DNA from: Oscillospiraceae bacterium
Lineage (GTDB): Bacteria > Bacillota > Clostridia > Oscillospirales > CAG-382
Reading direction: 5' to 3'
DNA: 64,000 nt
Assembly (NCBI GenBank): GCA_015064955.1
Contig: SVRD01000004.1
Coordinates: 56,705 to 120,704, forward strand
How positions within the stretch are numbered: position 1 is the first letter of the stretch; every line of letters starts with the position of its first letter. A program made the translations under genes and the position numbers. Positions 55,626 through 63,501 of this stretch are shown here, piece by piece. Below the pieces are notes generated by a model that was not told the origin of the DNA, searched no databases, and worked only from the letters and a program-made list of their open reading frames with translations.

Positions 55626-55637
55626 TTATATTTAGTA

Positions 55638-56471
55638 TTATTCTTCAACGAGTGCTTTTGTGATCTCGGCTTCGCTTTTGGGTGATTCGAAATAGCTTTC
55701 TTCACAGCGGTACGCTATGCCGCCGCGTTTTCCGTTTTTGCCGTATTGAATCGAGGCATAAAATCCTTCTTTGCCAAGACAGTCGAGACCGTAAGGAGTC
55801 GAAAAGCGATAGCTTCGCTTGATTTCCTTGAAATCGTGAGAAACACAGTAGAGCAATTCCTTGGGCTGATACGGCTGAGACGGACCGTAGGTTGTGAACC
55901 AGAATTCTTTGTTTTCGGCATCGTAATCGAAATTCTGTATTCCGTAGACAGTATTTCCGGTGGGAATATGGTGCTCGGTTTCATATTTTCCGTCGAGCGA
56001 GAATTGAAGTATGATCTGATTTGTATATTTTTCACCGCTATAAAGCGCGCAGGCAACAAACAGCTTGTCCTCGCCGCTTTCTGTATCGGGAGCGATGGCA
56101 ACACCGTCAATTCCCTGGAATCCGCGGGTGTCCTCGGGAGTGCAGGTGATGCTTTTATAATAATCGCAGATATCGAGATTGATAATATTGATCACGCGGA
56201 GATCGTTTGCATCGAAAACGTAAATTTTAAATCCCGTCCAATCCTCCCAAGCGTGACCGGGAAGCGAATTCTGAAGATAGCTTGCATATACCTTTCCATC
56301 GTAATAATCGCAATCGCCCAAATGACCGCCGTGGATCTCGACCTGACATTTGACGGTGCCGTTCAACGTGGTCTTTACCAAGCTGTCGGTAAACGACCAA
56401 TACATAAAGCCGTTTCCGCTCGAAAAGCCCTGCATATGCTGATTTTGATTGACAACTTCAACGTATTCCAT
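55638..56471 (-). CDS. Beta-propeller-like protein, unknown function
   Basis: 277 aa with no signal peptide. Repeating blocks of beta-strand pattern with aromatic and Asp/Gly turns (GGHLGDCDYYDGKVYASY, FQGIDGVAIAPD, VYGIQNFDYDAENKEFWFTTYG, PYGLDCLGKEGFYAS) suggest a propeller, perhaps related to SMP-30 or other sugar-lactonase-like folds. No active site is identified. Own promoter; ends at a shared terminator. It is the last host gene before the mobile element. Confidence 0.6.
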   Translation of the reverse strand: MEYVEVVNQNQHMQGFSSGNGFMYWSFTDSLVKTTLNGTVKCQVEIHGGHLGDCDYYDGKVYASYLQNSLPGHAWEDWTGFKIYVFDANDLRVINIINLDICDYYKSITCTPEDTRGFQGIDGVAIAPDTESGEDKLFVACALYSGEKYTNQIILQFSLDGKYETEHHIPTGNTVYGIQNFDYDAENKEFWFTTYGPSQPYQPKELLYCVSHDFKEIKRSYRFSTPYGLDCLGKEGFYASIQYGKNGKRGGIAYRCEESYFESPKSEAEITKALVEE

Positions 56472-56534
56472 AATTTAGCCTCCGTATTTTCGCTGATTTC
56501 GGAAAAGATATTTTTATTGTCTGTACACAATCAA

Positions 56535-56563
56535 AGAATATCACAATTCAGATTGTTTTGCAA
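56535..56563 (-). promoter_or_regulatory. Predicted promoter of the propeller-like gene
   Basis: Minus-strand TTGCAA (56558-56563), 17-base spacer, TATTCT (56535-56540). Because this belongs to the host gene, the mobile element's end must lie beyond 56563. Confidence 0.55.
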
Positions 56564-56620
56564 TAGAAAAACCGCGCAAGTTTTTGCCCGTTATTCTTAA
56601 CGGAGTAAATGGTGCGGTAT

Positions 56621-56651
56621 GTAACCGGAAGGCGTAATGCCTTCCGGTTAC
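56621..56651. terminator. Strong hairpin downstream of the recombinase
   Basis: 13-bp perfect stem GTAACCGGAAGGC / GCCTTCCGGTTAC with a 5-base loop. No T run follows on the minus strand. It could terminate recombinase transcription weakly or mark the element end. Confidence 0.5.
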
Positions 56652-56659
56652 TACTGTTT

Positions 56660-58399
56660 TTAGGCATTTATCGTTGCCATTTGCAGTTCCATCGGTAGAA
56701 CCGCTATTGTAGATACCGCCGTCTTGGAGGTTGTGCGAGGTTTTGGTTGGAAGGTGTAGTGAATTTCGATATAGTTTCCGCATTTTCGTGAGAATTTCTC
56801 CGCTTTCTCATATACGTCGATGCGGAGGACGAACGCCCGAAGGATTTTCGGTGTCAGCTTATCCATATCCACAATTTCCTTTGCCTTTTCCATGAACTCT
56901 CTAATACAGATCTCACGCATATCCATTTCTGCGATTTGCGCAGTGATGCTTTCGAGTTCCTGTTTGATCTCGGCTTGTTCCAGCTCGTATCCACAAGCCA
57001 GTTCATCGTAACGTTCGGGAGTGATGCGACCAACCACTCTATCCTCATACAGACAGCGGATGATCTTATCGATCTCCTTGACACGACTTTCCAAGCTGCT
57101 TTTTTGCCGTTCTGCCATAGCGTAGAATTTCTTTGCTTCGGCTTCACCGTTTTCGGTTGCCATCGCATAAAATTCATCGGGATTCTCTCTTGCGAAGACA
57201 GTCATTTTCTGTACTCTGACAAGCACAATTTCGTCGAGCGCCTGCTCTCGGATATAGTGTGCTGAGCAATGTGTGCCGCCTTTGGTCTGATATCCGCCGC
57301 ATTGAAAGAAGTTCTTTTCAGGAGCGAGTGACTTACATCTGTGCAGATACAGCTTTTGACCGCATTCACCGCAGAAGAGGAATCCTGCATACTTGTCCAT
57401 CTCACCTTGCTGATCGGGGCGTTTACGACCTTCGAAGTGCTTTTGCACCGCATCGAACAATCCTCGGCTGATGATGGCTTCGTGCGTGTTCTCGAACACC
57501 ATAATGTTTTCGACATCATTCTTTATGCGTTTCTTCAGCTTATTCGATTTCGAATAAGTTCTAAAGTTTACGGTGTCACCGCAATACTCCTGATTTGCCA
57601 ACATCCCACGCACAGTTGTTTGTGTCCAGCGGAACGGATTGTTAAGGTCAGGATGCCCCGACCTATTGCCTGTACGCTTAAAAGCATATACGCTCGGACT
57701 CATAATCTGCTCTTTTTCGAGAATAGCGCAGATCTTGCGGATTCCGGTGCCGCCTGCATACAGTTCAAATATCCTTTTTACCACGGGTGCGGTTTCGGGA
57801 TTAACAATGAGATACGGGTGTTCCTTTTGATTACCCTTGTATTCGGGATTTTTAAGATAACCGTATGGAATGGCTGTTCCAAGATGCTCACCGCGTTCGC
57901 CTTTTGCTTTCTGTACCGCGCGGATTTTCTTGCTTGTATCGGCAGCATAGAAGTCGTTGAAATAATTGCGGATGCCGGAGAAGTCCATATCCTTAACATT
58001 AAGACTGTCGTATCCATCGTTGATGGCGATAAATCTCACGTTATAGGTATGAAATGCAATTTCCATCAAATGATTGGTTTTGATGTGTTCTCTGCCGAGA
58101 CGGGATTGGTCTTTTACAATAATGACACCGATTTTACCGGCTATCATATCTTCTTCCATTTGCATAAATGCCGGTCTGTCATAATTCGTGCCTGTATAAC
58201 CGTCATCGATATAAAACTTGCAGTTATAGAATCCGTGATCGTCAGCATACCTTTGCAGGATCATTTTCTGATTGCTGATGCTGTTTGACTCGTCAACGTT
58301 ACTTCTCTGCCTTCCGTTCTTATCCTTTTTATCCTCTACGGAAAGACGGCAATATAGTGCGGTTATTAAATTGTTTGTATTCTCGGTTGATTTTAACAT
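56660..58399 (-). CDS. Large serine recombinase (TnpX-like, DUF4368-type tail)
   Basis: 579 aa. The resolvase domain starts ITALYCRLSVEDKKD with the catalytic Ser at residue 20 and has KDQSRLGRE with an active-site arginine. The recombinase domain follows (about 160-280, AIPYGYLKNPEYKG onward), then a zinc ribbon (CGECGQKLYLHRC ... HCSAHYI, about 350-390), a coiled coil (about 410-480) and a C-terminal region ending in FVLRIDVYEKAEKF as in DUF4368 recombinases. It should excise and integrate the element at short core sites through a serine-linked intermediate. Confidence 0.95.
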   Translation of the reverse strand: MLKSTENTNNLITALYCRLSVEDKKDKNGRQRSNVDESNSISNQKMILQRYADDHGFYNCKFYIDDGYTGTNYDRPAFMQMEEDMIAGKIGVIIVKDQSRLGREHIKTNHLMEIAFHTYNVRFIAINDGYDSLNVKDMDFSGIRNYFNDFYAADTSKKIRAVQKAKGERGEHLGTAIPYGYLKNPEYKGNQKEHPYLIVNPETAPVVKRIFELYAGGTGIRKICAILEKEQIMSPSVYAFKRTGNRSGHPDLNNPFRWTQTTVRGMLANQEYCGDTVNFRTYSKSNKLKKRIKNDVENIMVFENTHEAIISRGLFDAVQKHFEGRKRPDQQGEMDKYAGFLFCGECGQKLYLHRCKSLAPEKNFFQCGGYQTKGGTHCSAHYIREQALDEIVLVRVQKMTVFARENPDEFYAMATENGEAEAKKFYAMAERQKSSLESRVKEIDKIIRCLYEDRVVGRITPERYDELACGYELEQAEIKQELESITAQIAEMDMREICIREFMEKAKEIVDMDKLTPKILRAFVLRIDVYEKAEKFSRKCGNYIEIHYTFQPKPRTTSKTAVSTIAVLPMELQMATINA

Positions 58400-58443
58400 A
58401 ATATTTCGTATCCTTTCCGAGCCAAGTGCGGCTCTGTAAAATC

Positions 58444-58485
58444 AAACCGAGTAGGATACACCAACAACATATCACTACTCGGTTT
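58444..58485. repeat. Inverted repeat upstream of the recombinase gene
   Basis: AAACCGAGTAG (58444-58454) and CTACTCGGTTT (58475-58485) are perfect inverted copies separated by 20 bases. A second small repeat, GAGCC/GGCTC, is nearby (58420-58436). They may be a leader hairpin or a recombinase/regulator site. Confidence 0.55.
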
Positions 58486-58506
58486 CAAAGTCCAGCGACA
58501 AAACTG

Positions 58507-58707
58507 TTAAATTTTTTCGCCGTTTATCAATTCTTTGATTTTGTCGTATGCAGTATCGGGAATATATCCTTTTTCCTCTGTTGGGACGACCGACATGACC
58601 GGATAGGTCACACCTTTGACTTCTACCATCTCCAACACATGACAGTGTCGGCGGCGGTAGGTGGTACTTTTGGTATCTTTTTGAAGTTCGCTGAAATAAT
58701 TTTTCAT
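58507..58707 (-). CDS. Small element-encoded protein, unknown
   Basis: 66 aa from ATG 58707; a longer frame with TTG start at 58731 is possible but less likely. Contains RRRHCHVLEMVEVKGVTYPVMSVVP and ends TAYDKIKELINGEKI. Not firmly recognised; its place between the relaxase and recombinase genes is where Tn4451-like elements carry small genes of unknown role. Basic N-terminal half, acidic C-terminal half, no membrane segment. Confidence 0.65.
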   Translation of the reverse strand: MKNYFSELQKDTKSTTYRRRHCHVLEMVEVKGVTYPVMSVVPTEEKGYIPDTAYDKIKELINGEKI

Positions 58708-58779
58708 TAAAATATAAATTCCTTTCTCCAACTTTTAGTTGGCATTAACTGAGCGTGAGATATAGATTTCTCACGCTCT

Positions 58780-60159
58780 TTACATACCGCCCATCACAGG
58801 GCCGATGTTCTTCTTTTGTCTGCGCGGCTGATGCATCGTAGTGCAATCTTCCACGGGAGCATCCTCGTCGATTATATTACCGATATCGCCGATAAGATAT
58901 GCCGCATCAGTTCCAACACTATGAGTACCGCCGAAGGTATCAGAGATATCCAGAACAGCTTGTTCGTATGCCTCTCCAGCTTGTCCTCCGCCGTACTGCG
59001 AAGCATAGAGAGATTCTCTGAAAAGTTCTCTTTCATTCTCCCAACCTGTTTCTCGGTATCCGCTATCAGCTGACTGATATTCTTGCTCAATTCCGTCGCC
59101 GATGTTTCCATCGCCGCCTGAAACTGTTCGGTCGTTTCTTTGGTCTGCTCGGTGTACTGCATCAGCACTTTCAATTGCCGATCCATATATACTTTCAGTT
59201 CTTCCTCTGTCGTCAGCGTAGGCAGAGTGTTCTGAATATCCTGTAGCAATTTTATCTGCGCTTTCTGCGTAGATATCATTGCCGTCCAGTTCGGTTCGGT
59301 TACCGCCACGCAAGGATGAACCTTTTCGGCGGCGGTGAGATCCTGTTGTGTTTTGGTTATAAAGTCTTGCGGTGATTTCCGCTCTGTAGATGAGCTCATA
59401 TTCCATACTCTCCTTTAAGAATTTTGTTAGGTGTAATTTGCTGTCCCGACAGGCTTTGCCTTCAGGAGTGGTGTAGGTTATATTCTTACGAGTGTCCGTC
59501 CACTTGACACCGTAGCCTTCCGCTTCCATCAGCATAATAAAGTGCTCTTTGGAAGAAGCAATTTTCATTGCATTGGAGATAACGGCTTCGAGCCGTATCT
59601 TCCAACTCTCTCCCTTTTCAGCAGACCGATATTCTCTGTCGTTCATCGGCTTTGCTCTCTCGGTGGTCAGCTTGGGCTTCAAAACTGACAGTCCATATTC
59701 AAGGCAGAGAGCATCCGATTTTTGCATCAGCATCTCCACTTCGCTTTCTGTGATATGAAACTTTCTACCGCTTTCTGCGTTTACGCTGTTCATAACAAAA
59801 TGCGAGTGGATATGGTCACGGTCGCAGTGGGTGGACACTACGATTTCGAAGCCTTGGAACTTTTCAGTTTCCTCGGCAAATCTTACTGCTATTTCGTGTG
59901 CCGTTTTCGGTGATATATTTTCATCCACCGAAAAGGATTGCACGAAATGATAGAACAGTCTTTTATCCGTTTTGCCGTATAACCGCTTTGTGTTATTGAA
60001 CTCGGTATAGGCAGACTGCGGTGTGCAGTTGATACCGCTGACGTATTTTTTACCGTCATCAGAAACTGTTTTTTCATCCTGCATCGTGTATCGTAGGACG
60101 AAAGCCATTGTGTCAGAAGTTTGCGGCTTTTTATAATTTACAAAATGAACAATTGCCAA
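58780..60159 (-). CDS. mobA: MobA/VirD2-type relaxase
   Basis: 459 aa from TTG 60159, which lies just after GGGGGTGA; the ATG at 60198 lies within mobC and gives an untypical N-terminus. The relaxase core (residues 1 to about 180) has LRYTMQDEKT, the catalytic region with FYHFVQSF and the metal-binding motif THCDRDHIHSHFVMN. The C-terminal 200 residues are Gly/Asp/Ser/Tyr-rich and overlap a second gene in another frame. It nicks oriT and pilots the strand during conjugative mobilisation. Confidence 0.9.
   Translation of the reverse strand: MAIVHFVNYKKPQTSDTMAFVLRYTMQDEKTVSDDGKKYVSGINCTPQSAYTEFNNTKRLYGKTDKRLFYHFVQSFSVDENISPKTAHEIAVRFAEETEKFQGFEIVVSTHCDRDHIHSHFVMNSVNAESGRKFHITESEVEMLMQKSDALCLEYGLSVLKPKLTTERAKPMNDREYRSAEKGESWKIRLEAVISNAMKIASSKEHFIMLMEAEGYGVKWTDTRKNITYTTPEGKACRDSKLHLTKFLKESMEYELIYRAEITARLYNQNTTGSHRRRKGSSLRGGNRTELDGNDIYAESADKIATGYSEHSAYADDRGRTESIYGSAIESADAVHRADQRNDRTVSGGDGNIGDGIEQEYQSADSGYRETGWENERELFRESLYASQYGGGQAGEAYEQAVLDISDTFGGTHSVGTDAAYLIGDIGNIIDEDAPVEDCTTMHQPRRQKKNIGPVMGGM
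58872..59399 (-). CDS. MobB-like coiled-coil membrane protein embedded in the relaxase gene (different frame)
   Basis: 175 aa, read wholly within the relaxase coding region in another frame. AAAGGAG lies about 10 bases before its ATG. Residues 40-150 are Gln/Thr/Glu/Lys-rich and predicted coiled coil (QKAQIKLLQDIQNTLPT, QYTEQTKETTEQFQAAMET), and a membrane helix ends the protein (KLFWISLIPSAVLIVLELM). ColE1 mbeB/mbeD and RSF1010 mobB are also embedded in the relaxase gene, and RSF1010 MobB has a membrane segment; by analogy it may stabilise the relaxosome or link it to the transfer machinery. The relation is by position and features, not by visible homology. Confidence 0.7.
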   Translation of the reverse strand: MSSSTERKSPQDFITKTQQDLTAAEKVHPCVAVTEPNWTAMISTQKAQIKLLQDIQNTLPTLTTEEELKVYMDRQLKVLMQYTEQTKETTEQFQAAMETSATELSKNISQLIADTEKQVGRMKENFSENLSMLRSTAEDKLERHTNKLFWISLIPSAVLIVLELMRHILSAISVI

Positions 60160-60163
60160 ATCA

Positions 60164-60465
60164 TCACCCCCTTCCAAGCTCGGCAGATAGCAGTTCATAA
60201 ATCTTTTTCAGTTCCTCTTGGGTGGCGGTAAGATTTACGGTGTTGATTCTTCCCTGACGGGAAAGTATCAGCAACTGATTTACATTGTTACCGAGCTTTT
60301 TTACCTGTGTGGTCAGTTCGCGCAGACCGTCATAATTGGTTACCTTTTTATCGATGGCACAGAGTATGATATAGTCGGTAATGCTCATTCCGGCATCTGC
60401 GGCTTTTTACGGATCAGAGCATCCATCGTATCGGATACTCTGAAATTGAACCGCTTAGTTTTCAT
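60164..60465 (-). pseudogene. mobC: mobC relaxosome gene split by a -1 frameshift at an A5 run
   Basis: The 5' part (ATG 60465, after AAAGGATG) encodes MKTKRFNFRVSDTMDALIRKK, a ribbon-helix-helix-like start, and stops at 60385. The 3' part (60388-60164) encodes MSITDYIILCAIDKK ... QVKKLGNNVNQL, the MobC domain. A -1 shift at CGT AAA AAG (run 60408-60404) restores one protein of about 100 aa reading RKKAADAGMSITDY. The first part's stop overlaps the second part's ATG (ATGA), so restart is also possible. It may be a mutation, a sequencing slip, or a real frameshift or slippage site. MobC assists relaxase nicking at oriT. Confidence 0.75.
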
Positions 60466-60824
60466 AAAAAACACATCCTTTTTAATATTAAAGTTTCTTG
60501 GCTTACCTTCTTTGAAAAGAAGGTAAGAAGTGGGTTTGGGCTTCTGCCCAATAAACAGCAGTCGAAGGCGCGGTCACCGCTTTAGCGGTGGTCGTACAGC
60601 CAAAGGCGATGCTGGTTCTCTCCTAAAGGAGAGAAATTAAAAGCGGTAGTTTTTATCGCTTTTCGAACAACTTTCAGCGACAAATCTCCGCACACTTGGC
60701 TCTCATTTGCCCTGTGTTGCGTTTTAACCGAGGCGGTCGGGTGTACTCCAACTCGTAAACCGTTCGGCAAACGGGCGGACAACCGCTTCACAGGAACGCA
60801 AGGGACGAAAGTGACGAATGTTTT
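60466..60824. other. Non-coding spacer with clustered inverted repeats; candidate oriT
   Basis: About 360 bases between the ATPase and mobC with no gene. Three perfect short inverted repeats are present: CTTACCTTCTT (60502-60512) with AAGAAGGTAAG (60517-60527); CACCGCT (60575-60581) with AGCGGTG (60584-60590); TCTCTCC (60617-60623) with GGAGAGA (60628-60634). oriT usually lies next to mobC/mobA and is built of such repeats, but no known nic sequence was recognised. Confidence 0.45.
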
Positions 60825-61883
60825 CTACACCGAATTTGTTACGTCACTTACGGCACTTTCGGCACTTTCGGCACTTTCGTCACTGCCCACAGCAGAAGAA
60901 GGAATATATTTCACTTCCAGTAGCCGTGTTCCATTACTGCGGTGGTCACGATAGTGCACACCAAGTTCTTCAAGGTCGTACCGCCAACGGTTCATCATCT
61001 GCTTGAAGCCTTTGACCGTAAACTCACTGTCGGTAAGCCTATTGAACAGTTCCACGAACTCACTGTTACCGCCAACGAAAGATTTTTGTTCTTTCATAAA
61101 CTGAACGAGCAGTTCCATCTCCGGCGGCAACAGTTTTTCGGGTTGATCTCGGCTGTCGGATTTCAATTCCCAAACAAAATCCTTGTTTGAGAACTTCAGT
61201 TCCAACTGCCGATGCTCAATATCTCTGCCTGTGCAAACGAGCGTGGCGAGATTTTCACTGCGTTTGCTTTTGTCAAGCACGAATACCGAATCAACTGCGC
61301 CTACGATTCCGGTCGTGCCTGACAGCTTGTTCAGCGGATCGCTGTCGCCCTGCTTACGAAGGTGATGCACCAGCAGAAGAGAGATATTAAGCTCATCTGC
61401 CAACTGTTTCATCTGACGGATTTCATCGTAGTCGTTACCGTAAGAGGTATCCACACCGCCGTTACGTACAATTTGAAAAGTATCGATTGCAACCAGAACG
61501 GTGTCTGGATGCTCTTTCACGAAAGCTCGGATTTCATCGCAGAGACCTTCGGCAAGCGTATGCGCTGCTGTTGCAAAGAAAGCGTTGGAGGGGACTTCAT
61601 CTGTGATTAAACACAGTCGCTCTTGCACACGCCTGAGCGTATCCTCCAAGCAAAGATACAGCGTTGTGCCTTTGGTGGTCGGCATATCCCACACGCTTTC
61701 TCCTTTGGCGATGCGGATACAAATATCCAACACCCACCACGATTTACCGATTTTAGGTGCGCCGCCGAGGATCGTTATTCCTTGCGGCAGCAGAGTGTCG
61801 ATACAAAACTTGGTCGGCTCCAGTCTTGTATCCATTAAGGTTTCACCGTCTATGACAGCAAGTCGGTTCTTCTTTTCGCTCAT
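60825..61883 (-). CDS. RepA-like AAA ATPase (hexameric helicase family)
   Basis: 352 aa from ATG 61883, about 11 bases after AAAGG. Walker A GGAPKIGKSWW, a Walker B-like strand VLVAIDTFQIV and the sensor region LLLVHHLRKQGDSD place it with RepA/RecA-fold ATPases of plasmids and mobile elements. The C-terminal region may hold a winged helix (FVELFNRLTDSEFTVKGFKQMMNRWRYDL). The 3' end contains three 9-base repeats giving SAESAESA. It may support replication of the excised circle. First gene of the minus-strand element operon. Confidence 0.85.
   Translation of the reverse strand: MSEKKNRLAVIDGETLMDTRLEPTKFCIDTLLPQGITILGGAPKIGKSWWVLDICIRIAKGESVWDMPTTKGTTLYLCLEDTLRRVQERLCLITDEVPSNAFFATAAHTLAEGLCDEIRAFVKEHPDTVLVAIDTFQIVRNGGVDTSYGNDYDEIRQMKQLADELNISLLLVHHLRKQGDSDPLNKLSGTTGIVGAVDSVFVLDKSKRSENLATLVCTGRDIEHRQLELKFSNKDFVWELKSDSRDQPEKLLPPEMELLVQFMKEQKSFVGGNSEFVELFNRLTDSEFTVKGFKQMMNRWRYDLEELGVHYRDHRSNGTRLLEVKYIPSSAVGSDESAESAESAVSDVTNSV
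60852..60878. repeat. Three perfect 9-base direct repeats
   Basis: GGCACTTTC occurs three times in tandem inside the 3' end of the RepA-like gene, encoding an Ala-Glu-Ser repeat. Confidence 0.9.
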
Positions 61884-62410
61884 ATAAATCACATCCTTTC
61901 ATACATTTTTGAGGAACAGAAACTGCTTTCCACAAAAAGTGGGGGCAGTATTCATATTGCATAGAGACATAAAATCGAGTTATCTCTACTGTAGGCGCAC
62001 CACTCATACAAGGACTGCGCTTACAGCTGCGGATGGCGACTGTTTGCCTGTGAGAGAAAGTTCATAAGCTTTCCTCGCTTCACCGCAGATTTTTTGTCTG
62101 TTCACCCGACGTTGTTCCTACGCTCTTTTCTTGACCGCGTTTCGCTTACGGTGGTTGTTCTTCGCTCGCCGTGTCCTCTTTCGAGGGCGCATCGTCTGCG
62201 CCTTTCTCCTACAGCACGACCCGTGGATCGCTGTCATGGCAAAGCCACCGCCGCATATCTTATCGGCAGATCATTCAATTGTAAGGACAGGCTTTCTTTT
62301 TTCGCCTGTCTGTGATATAATTGTAAAATGAAAATAACACCTTCGGGGTGAGAAGGTGTTTTGAAGACAAATACATAAAGTTCACTTTTACACAAAAAGG
62401 CGGTAGATAT
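61884..62410. other. Spacer without an identified gene, holding the DUF6076 promoter
   Basis: About 430 bases of this stretch show no supported ORF. It is the upstream region of the RepA-like operon (minus) and of DUF6076 (plus). TATAAT at 62316-62321 is a likely -10 for the plus-strand gene (poor -35, TTTCTT). Confidence 0.5.
62336..62360 (+). other. Leader hairpin before the DUF6076 gene
   Basis: 9-bp perfect stem AACACCTTC / GAAGGTGTT with a 7-base loop, starting about 8 bases after the predicted transcription start and followed by TTGAAG. It could protect the mRNA or act as a weak attenuator. Confidence 0.5.
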
Positions 62411-63391
62411 ATGCAGATGCTGGACCCGCAAATCGGGTTATACGTAACTTTGGAAAACGACGGCTGTATAAAAAGAAACCTCATCACAGAATCGGGGGAA
62501 CAGGAATTGCCTGTTACTACGATTAAGGATGAGATCATAGAGTTCTCGGAATTGAACTTCGGGCCATACTCAAAAGCCGTAGATATCATTCAAGAAATTG
62601 CAGATAGCATCAAAGTCGAAGGTAAACGCAAGTTATCAAAAGAGGCTCGCGGCAATTATGAGCGACTTGTTTCGGTGATCGATACCCTGATCAACGAATT
62701 AAAAGAAAATCATTTAATTGCTTCATTGCTCACGGAGACTATGATTGAGGACACCGTTCCTATCTTTGATGATTCGATTGTAAGCATCGAGATCACAAAA
62801 ACTATGCTCCCGACACTGCTTCGAGCAATCGTAGATTTCAATTTGTTTGTAAATGATACTTTTTATAATATTTATACCGGCAACACCATCGATGAAGAAG
62901 GTGAGCACTATTTCCTTTCGCAAATCATGTTGAGACAAGAACTGACTTTTGAAGGAGAAATTACAGCACGGTATTTCTTTCGTAATCTGCCGGATTATTA
63001 TATTTTTCTATTGATGCAGTTTTTGTCCGCCAAACCTCAAATCGTTCGTTGCGAATGTTGCGGCAAATATTTTGTTCCTAAAACCAATAAGGCAACCAAG
63101 TACTGCGACCGTGTTCTTAAAGATGGTAAGACCTGTAAGGAACTTGCACCGAGTCTGAAACATAAAAAGATGGTTCTGACTGATAAGGTTGTTGAAGCAT
63201 TCGACAGAGCGAAACGAAAAATGTACCGCCGTTATGAGCGTAATGACGGTAAGATTTATATGTCGCCCAAAGGCATAACCTATGATGATTTTTATGTTTG
63301 GAACGATACGGCTACTGAGGCACGGGATAAATATCTTAAAGGGACATTAACGGCGGAGGAAGCATTAAAAATCATTGAGGTAAACGATTAA
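62411..63391 (+). CDS. DUF6076 domain protein
   Basis: 326 aa from ATG 62411, 8 bases after AAGGCGG; the frame is open from 62348, but that part overlaps the leader hairpin. An acidic, helical N-terminal part leads to a zinc-finger-like segment CECCGKYFVPKTNKATKYC ... TCKELAPS, the hallmark of DUF6076 proteins carried by clostridial mobile elements. A basic helix (DRAKRKMYRRYERNDGK) follows. Function unknown; nucleic-acid binding is plausible. It points opposite to the rest of the element. Confidence 0.8.
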   Translation: MQMLDPQIGLYVTLENDGCIKRNLITESGEQELPVTTIKDEIIEFSELNFGPYSKAVDIIQEIADSIKVEGKRKLSKEARGNYERLVSVIDTLINELKENHLIASLLTETMIEDTVPIFDDSIVSIEITKTMLPTLLRAIVDFNLFVNDTFYNIYTGNTIDEEGEHYFLSQIMLRQELTFEGEITARYFFRNLPDYYIFLLMQFLSAKPQIVRCECCGKYFVPKTNKATKYCDRVLKDGKTCKELAPSLKHKKMVLTDKVVEAFDRAKRKMYRRYERNDGKIYMSPKGITYDDFYVWNDTATEARDKYLKGTLTAEEALKIIEVND

Positions 63392-63501
63392 TCCCCGTAC
63401 AATCGAACAGAAATAGTTTTATCGACCCGTAGATCGTTTCGAATAAAACAAACGGCGATAATCAGCCCACAGCAGAGAAGAAGGATTATTATTTTCTTCA
63501 T
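63388..63501 (-). CDS. Tiny membrane peptide coupled to the DUF6809-like remnant
   Basis: 37 aa: MKKIIILLLCCGLIIAVCF then a polar tail ending VRLYGD. A strong AGGAGG lies about 10 bases upstream. Its ATG overlaps the restored stop of the upstream broken gene (ATATGA), which points to original translational coupling. One membrane helix with three cysteines. It converges tail to tail with the DUF6076 gene. Not recognised; could be spurious. Confidence 0.5.
   Translation of the reverse strand: MKKIIILLLCCGLIIAVCFIRNDLRVDKTISVRLYGD

Larger units (their letters stand above)
56564..62410. mobile_element. Mobilizable element with large serine recombinase, MobA/MobC and RepA-like ATPase
   Basis: Gene content (recombinase, small protein, relaxase with embedded gene, MobC, RepA-like ATPase), all on the minus strand, resembles Tn4451-type mobilizable transposons and related clostridial elements. 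The left end must fall between the host promoter (56563) and the recombinase stop (56660). The right end is unclear: the DUF6076 gene (62411-63391) and the broken genes up to 63771 may belong to it or to an older element. Core dinucleotide repeats at the ends could not be found by eye. No resistance gene or type IV secretion gene is present, so transfer would need a helper. Confidence 0.8.

Noticed and set aside
58780..60198. ATG 60198 as the relaxase start
   Set aside because: It lies inside mobC and adds a 13-residue prefix unlike the family; TTG 60159 follows a GGGGGTGA site.
60852..60878. CRISPR-like repeat
   Set aside because: Units are 9 bases, perfectly tandem, without spacers, and lie in a coding frame.
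62094..62331. Two overlapping plus-strand ORFs in the element spacer
   Set aside because: No ribosome binding site, composition unlike neighbours, and no recognisable motif.
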